NCBI GenBank assembly: GCA_905236975.1
Contig: CAJOQU010000042.1
Coordinates: 1 to 9,701, forward strand
Direction: 5' to 3'
From: an uncultured Clostridia bacterium
GTDB taxonomy: Bacteria; Bacillota; Clostridia; Oscillospirales; Acutalibacteraceae
DNA length: 9,701 nt
The translations under genes were made by a program, and so were the position numbers. The notes under the pieces are model-generated. The model did not search any database and was not told where the DNA came from. It saw only the letters and a list, made by a program, of their open reading frames with translations. Shown piece by piece: positions 6,809-9,701 of this stretch; the stretch's first letter is position 1; each line of letters begins with the position of its first letter.

Positions 6809-8389
6809 ATGAAGCAGTTAAAAACCGTTATTTCTTTTTTGTTCGCGGCCGTGATATTCGCGGCCATGGCGGTCGTTCCCGCCTCGGCAGCCAATTCCTC
6901 ACTGTATTTCAGTTCGTCCAGCGTTGAGGTTGGCGGAAGCCTAACCGTTTCGGTCACCATCAAGCCGGGTTTTGCCATCTATTCCACCGATTTCAGCGTG
7001 ACTTATAATGCCGATGTGCTGCAATACAAGAGCTCCGACTGCACGGTCAACGCTTCGGGTGCCGGGGTAATCAAGGTCGCGCAAGGCGAAAACGGCGGCA
7101 CCAGCATCACCCACCAGTTCACCTTTACCGCTAAGTCCGCAGGGTCTTCGACCATTTCCGCAAGCGGTGCAGCCTACGGGGAAGACGAAGACGTTTCCTT
7201 CGGTTCCTCCGCTTCCATAACGGTCAAGGACGTCTCAAAATCCGACAACGCCAACTTAAAATCCCTTTCGTTGAGTGCGGGCAGCCTTTCGCCCTCGTTC
7301 TCGGTCCCCCGCACCACCTACACCGCCTCGGTGCCCAATTCCTGCGAAGAATGCAAGGTCTACGCCACCGCGGCCGACCGCGACGCCAAGGTTTCCGTTT
7401 CGGGTAATTCCGCTCTTTCAGTCGGCAAAAACATCCGCACCATCACGGTGACCGCGGCCAACGGCAACCAAAAAATCTACACCATTACCATCACCCGCCG
7501 TGCCGAAGACCCGGAGGAAACCACCTCGGATGCCGCGCCCGAAGAACCGGAAAATAACACGCCCTCGGTCACCTTGAACGGCGTGACCTATACCCTTGCG
7601 ACCGATTTGACTGATGTTCACCTGCCGAGCGGATTTTTGTCTGCTGAGGTGGAATACAACGGTCTGCCGGTTGTTGTGGCGCAGGATCAGGATCACCTTT
7701 ATACCCTTTATTATTTAAAGGCCGCCTCCCATACGGATGATGCCGACAGTCAGCCGGATGCTTCCTCTGAAACCGGCGAAACCGCGGATGAACCGCCGGT
7801 AGACGACTATGCCCCCTACCTGTTGACGGAAGATGGATCCTTTGAAAAGCTGTTGTACCTCTCTTTCGAGACACGCGACTATATTCCGGCTCCGTTACCG
7901 CAGGCGTATTCCATGCCCAGCCAATATTATCCCGTCAGCCTGACGGTGCAGGGGCAGACCTTTACCGCTTATGCCACCAACAGCGACGGTGAAAGAGATT
8001 TTTACTACCTCTACTGTTTCCATAACAACGCTTACGGCTTTTATCGCTACGACGCCAAGGAAGAAACTTTGCAACGGTTCCCCTCCTTAACGCTGATGCA
8101 GGGCGATTCCTCCGAAAACATCTATGCTGATATGTCTTTTTGGGCGCGATTCCGTTCTCTGGCCGATAACGCCAAACGCGTGGTGTTAGGTCTGTTGGTG
8201 CTTTGCCTTGCCGTGATTGTCCTGATTGTTTGGGCCATTGTGCGAGCCGTCGCTATAAGAAAACGCGCAAACTTGGAACAAGAAAATTTGGGTGATTTGT
8301 TTGACGATAAATTCGACGATATTTTAATCGAGGATGAGACCGCCCCGACAGACGAAAACAACGATTCCGACAACTTCTTCTTAGAATAA
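6809..8389 (+). CDS. Membrane-anchored cohesin-domain protein with cadherin-like domain
   Basis: Predicted surface receptor for a dockerin; no enzyme domain is seen. Of 526 residues, 1-28 are a signal peptide (cleavage near PASA-AN). A cohesin-like domain follows at about 31-140 (VEVGGSLTVSVTIKPG, FSVTYNADVLQY, then alternating beta strands ending ASITVKD). A cadherin-like beta-sandwich is at about 147-231 (LKSLSLSAGSLSPSF to YTITITR). Next come an acidic linker (232-252), an unrecognised domain rich in Tyr (about 253-430) with an acidic insertion at 308-335, one transmembrane helix (about 456-480) with basic residues after it, and a 45-residue acidic cytoplasmic tail. AAGGAG at 6796-6801 supports the ATG at 6809. 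The gene is 11 bp behind the dockerin-bearing glucosaminidase and shares its promoter, so its likely partner is that enzyme. The cohesin call rests on pattern, not on a profile search. Confidence 0.8.
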   Translation: MKQLKTVISFLFAAVIFAAMAVVPASAANSSLYFSSSSVEVGGSLTVSVTIKPGFAIYSTDFSVTYNADVLQYKSSDCTVNASGAGVIKVAQGENGGTSITHQFTFTAKSAGSSTISASGAAYGEDEDVSFGSSASITVKDVSKSDNANLKSLSLSAGSLSPSFSVPRTTYTASVPNSCEECKVYATAADRDAKVSVSGNSALSVGKNIRTITVTAANGNQKIYTITITRRAEDPEETTSDAAPEEPENNTPSVTLNGVTYTLATDLTDVHLPSGFLSAEVEYNGLPVVVAQDQDHLYTLYYLKAASHTDDADSQPDASSETGETADEPPVDDYAPYLLTEDGSFEKLLYLSFETRDYIPAPLPQAYSMPSQYYPVSLTVQGQTFTAYATNSDGERDFYYLYCFHNNAYGFYRYDAKEETLQRFPSLTLMQGDSSENIYADMSFWARFRSLADNAKRVVLGLLVLCLAVIVLIVWAIVRAVAIRKRANLEQENLGDLFDDKFDDILIEDETAPTDENNDSDNFFLE

Positions 8390-8461
8390 TCTCCGCGCAC
8401 CTGCCGTGAAAACACGCGACTGACCGCCGCAAGATCACAACAAAGAATACGCATGGCTTTT

Positions 8462-8493
8462 GCCGCTCCGCTTGATCGCGGGGCGGCTTTTTT
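8462..8493 (+). terminator. Rho-independent terminator of the glucosaminidase-cohesin operon
   Basis: A GC-rich 10-bp stem, GCCGCTCCGC (8462-8471) with GCGGGGCGGC (8478-8487) and one G-U pair, closes a 6-nt loop. Six T follow at 8488-8493. It lies 73 bp after the cohesin gene stop. Confidence 0.92.
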
Positions 8494-8752
8494 CACGCCC
8501 CACCTTTTGCGGACATATACTGTAGCACGGTCACCCTTTACGACCGTAACTGCCGGATGGCGCACTGACCGGGTATGTTTTCCTTTACGGACAAGGGAAC
8601 GGAATACCCCTGCGCTCCGATAGAGCAACATGTCTTTGCGGCGCAAAGCGCATAGCGGGCAAACTTAAAATTATGAAATTCATTTTTTATGATTATTTCC
8701 AAAAAAAGAAGGCAAAAATAGTATTAGAAACGAAACGGAGCGTGAAAGAAAC
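8494..8752 (+). other. Intergenic region with possible structured RNA
   Basis: No supported gene lies here. Several inverted repeats occur between terminator and mazF. ACGGTC (8527-8532) can pair with GACCGT (8542-8547). CGGTCA (8528-8533) can instead pair with TGACCG (8566-8571), excluding the first. GGGTAT (8571-8576) pairs with ATACCC (8604-8609), with TTCCTT/AAGGGAA inside and GCGCA/TGCGC (8560-8564, 8611-8615) outside. TTTGC/GCAAA (8635-8639, 8643-8647) forms a small hairpin. No known riboswitch or RNA family was recognised. From about 8660 the sequence becomes AT-rich and promoter-like. It could be a small RNA, the mazF leader, or a dispersed intergenic repeat. Confidence 0.35.
8665..8693 (+). 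promoter_or_regulatory. Possible mazF promoter with a short dyad between -35 and -10
   Basis: TATGAT at 8688-8693 resembles a -10 box and TTAAAA at 8665-8670, 17 bp before, is a weak -35. The dyad ATGAA-A-TTCAT (8673-8683) sits in the spacer, where a repressor could act. The region is AT-rich, so such matches come easily. Confidence 0.35.
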
Positions 8753-9130
8753 ATGACTATCAAGCGTGGAGAAATTTACTATGCCGATCTCAGTCCCGTG
8801 GTGGGCTCAGAGCAGGGCGGTATCCGACCGGTACTTATCATTCAAAACAACGTAGGAAACCGCTACAGCCCCACCGTCATTGCGGCGGCCATCACCAGTC
8901 AGCGCGACAAGGCCAACCTGCCGACCCATATCTCGGTCGATGCCGACGGTTCGGGTCTGCAAAAAGATTCTATTGTGCTGCTCGAGCAGGTGCGCACCCT
9001 TGACAAACGCCGCCTGAAAGAAAAAATGGGCAGCCTCGACAACGCCTGTATGGGGCAAGTTGATAAAGCTCTCAGCGTCAGCTTCGGCCTGCCGTCGGGT
9101 GGCTCGGCCGGTGGTTCGGTCACAGCGTAA
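8753..9130 (+). CDS. mazF: MazF/PemK-family endoribonuclease toxin
   Basis: Predicted sequence-specific mRNA interferase of a type II toxin-antitoxin system, acting in the cytoplasm as a dimer. The 125 residues closely follow Bacillus subtilis EndoA (NdoA): KRGEIYYADLSPVVGSEQGG, RPVLIIQNNVGNRYSPTVIAAAIT, LPTHISVD, and SIVLLEQVRTLDKRRL. Arg25 and Thr48, the residues important for catalysis in EndoA, are both present, so it looks active. The C-terminal LPSGGSAGGSVTA is a Gly/Ser-rich extension that EndoA lacks. The start is the ATG at 8753; the nearest Shine-Dalgarno, GGAG at 8737-8740, is 12 nt away, rather far, so translation may be modest. No MazE-like antitoxin lies in the 363 bp upstream, nor between mazF and the next gene, unlike the ndoAI-ndoA pair of Bacillus. 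The cognate antitoxin may be elsewhere. Confidence 0.95.
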   Translation: MTIKRGEIYYADLSPVVGSEQGGIRPVLIIQNNVGNRYSPTVIAAAITSQRDKANLPTHISVDADGSGLQKDSIVLLEQVRTLDKRRLKEKMGSLDNACMGQVDKALSVSFGLPSGGSAGGSVTA

Positions 9131-9159
9131 ACAGCAGGTCTCGAAAATGCAAGGAACAA

Positions 9160-9195
9160 ACCGTGCGCAGCATTTGCTTCGCACGGTCGTTTTTT
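9160..9195 (+). terminator. Rho-independent terminator after mazF
   Basis: An 8-bp perfect stem, ACCGTGCG (9160-9167) with CGCACGGT (9180-9187), has a 12-nt loop. After CG come six T at 9190-9195. It starts 29 bp after the mazF stop, so mazF looks monocistronic. Confidence 0.85.
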
Positions 9196-9218
9196 GCTTT
9201 TGCCCCAACAAGATTTTC

Positions 9219-9246
9219 TTGACAAATACGGCAAATCAGGTATAAT
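9219..9246 (+). promoter_or_regulatory. Sigma-A promoter of the rubrerythrin gene
   Basis: A perfect TTGACA at 9219-9224 and a perfect TATAAT at 9241-9246 have a 16-bp spacer. The start codon lies 42 bp after the -10 box. Confidence 0.9.
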
Positions 9247-9254
9247 AAGTTTAA
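9240..9254 (+). promoter_or_regulatory. Candidate PerR operator over the -10 box
   Basis: The 15-mer GTATAATAAGTTTAA agrees with the PerR box consensus TTATAATNATTATAA at 11 of 14 defined positions. Half of the match comes free with the TATAAT promoter element; the other half matches at 5 of 7. Peroxide-responsive control by PerR is established for reverse rubrerythrin genes in Clostridium acetobutylicum, which makes the site plausible. Confidence 0.35.
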
Positions 9255-9288
9255 GCCAAAATTTTATCAATATTCAGGAGGAATGAAC

Positions 9289-9701
9289 ATGAAAAAATAT
9301 GTATGTCTTGTTTGCGGCTATGTGTACGAAGGCGAATCTGCTCCGGCGGAATGTCCCATCTGCCATGCGCCCGCATCCAAATTCAGTGAGCAGGCAGAAG
9401 AAAAGACCTGGGCTGCCGAGCATGTGGTCGGTATCGCCAAGGGCGTAGATCAGCGCATCCTCGACGGCCTGCGCGAAAACTTCACCGGCGAATGCAGTGA
9501 AGTAGGCATGTATCTTGCCATGGCGCGCGTCGCCCACCGCGAGGGCTACCCCGAAATTGGTCTGTACTGGGAAAAGGCCGCATATGAAGAGGCCGAACAC
9601 GCCGCCAAATTTGCCGAAATGTTGGGTGAGGTTGTGACCGACAGCACCAAAAAGAATTTAGCGATGCGCGTTGACGCTGAAAACGGCGCCACCGCCGGCA
9701 A
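9289..9701 (+). CDS. Reverse rubrerythrin (N-terminal rubredoxin plus diiron domain), 3'-truncated
   Basis: Predicted cytoplasmic NADH-linked peroxidase that reduces hydrogen peroxide in anaerobes. The first 137 residues are in the window and the frame is still open at base 9701. The order is reversed relative to classical rubrerythrin: a rubredoxin-like iron site comes first, with Cys6, Cys9, Cys22 and Cys25 (CLVCGYVYEG and CPICHAP). The ferritin-like diiron domain follows, with FTGECSEVGMYLAMARVA (65-82) and YEEAEHAAKFAEMLGE (99-114), whose Glu and His residues supply iron ligands. The remaining ligands would lie beyond the window. The start is the ATG at 9289 with AGGAGG at 9276-9281; the in-frame ATG at 9283 is too close to the ribosome binding site. 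It has its own promoter, a possible PerR box, and a mazF terminator upstream. Confidence 0.93.
   Translation, partial: MKKYVCLVCGYVYEGESAPAECPICHAPASKFSEQAEEKTWAAEHVVGIAKGVDQRILDGLRENFTGECSEVGMYLAMARVAHREGYPEIGLYWEKAAYEEAEHAAKFAEMLGEVVTDSTKKNLAMRVDAENGATAG

Noticed and set aside
4149..8389. SecDF and the glucosaminidase-cohesin pair as one functional operon
   Set aside because: A strong terminator at 5112-5148 and a perfect new promoter at 5199-5227 separate them, so adjacency alone does not support a functional link.
8453..8623. Plus-strand ORF of 56 codons considered as a possible antitoxin for mazF
   Set aside because: It begins upstream of and reads through the terminator hairpin, has no ribosome binding site, is rich in Arg/Thr/Pro and resembles no MazE. 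Its sequence is better explained by the inverted repeats it contains.
8122..8646. Minus-strand open frame of 174 codons across the end of the cohesin gene and the intergenic region
   Set aside because: It starts with TTG, crosses the terminator hairpin, lies largely antisense to a supported gene and shows no recognisable domain.
9283..9288. ATG at 9283 as the rubrerythrin start
   Set aside because: It lies only 1 nt after AGGAGG; the ATG at 9289 has 7-nt spacing and gives the usual MKKYVC start.

Overview
The window (about 50-55% GC by eye, uniform gene style) looks like an ordinary chromosomal stretch of a strictly anaerobic Clostridia member, most likely of the Oscillospiraceae/Ruminococcaceae type. 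Grounds are the short, split SecD and SecF, a reverse rubrerythrin, strong AGGAGG-type ribosome binding sites, consensus TTGACA/TATAAT promoters and cohesin/dockerin modules. All supported genes are on the + strand.

Layout: (1) 1-1395, 3' two thirds of thrS (threonyl-tRNA synthetase), cut by the window edge; (2) 1418-2698, an AspT-type aspartate aminotransferase 22 bp downstream; (3) a sigma-A type promoter at 2720-2748 driving secD (2780-4156) and secF (4149-5075), overlapping by 8 bp and closed by a strong terminator at 5112-5148; (4) a perfect consensus promoter at 5199-5227 driving a two-gene operon: a secreted glucosaminidase with a C-terminal dockerin (5262-6797), then a membrane-anchored cohesin protein (6809-8389), closed by a terminator at 8462-8493; (5) a 363-bp intergenic region with several possible RNA hairpins; (6) mazF (8753-9130) without a recognisable mazE, closed by a terminator at 9160-9195; (7) the start of a reverse rubrerythrin gene (9289 to the window end) with its own promoter and a possible PerR operator over the -10 box.

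The most interesting part is region 4. A peptidoglycan hydrolase carrying a two-repeat dockerin lies 11 bp upstream of a one-cohesin protein that has a signal peptide, a C-terminal transmembrane helix and an acidic cytoplasmic tail. The simplest reading is a minimal, non-cellulosomal cohesin-dockerin pair that holds a cell-wall hydrolase on the outer face of the membrane. The pairing is an inference from domain content and gene order. The two proteins also share a cadherin-like beta-sandwich domain. SecDF just upstream is a separate transcription unit and probably only a neighbour.
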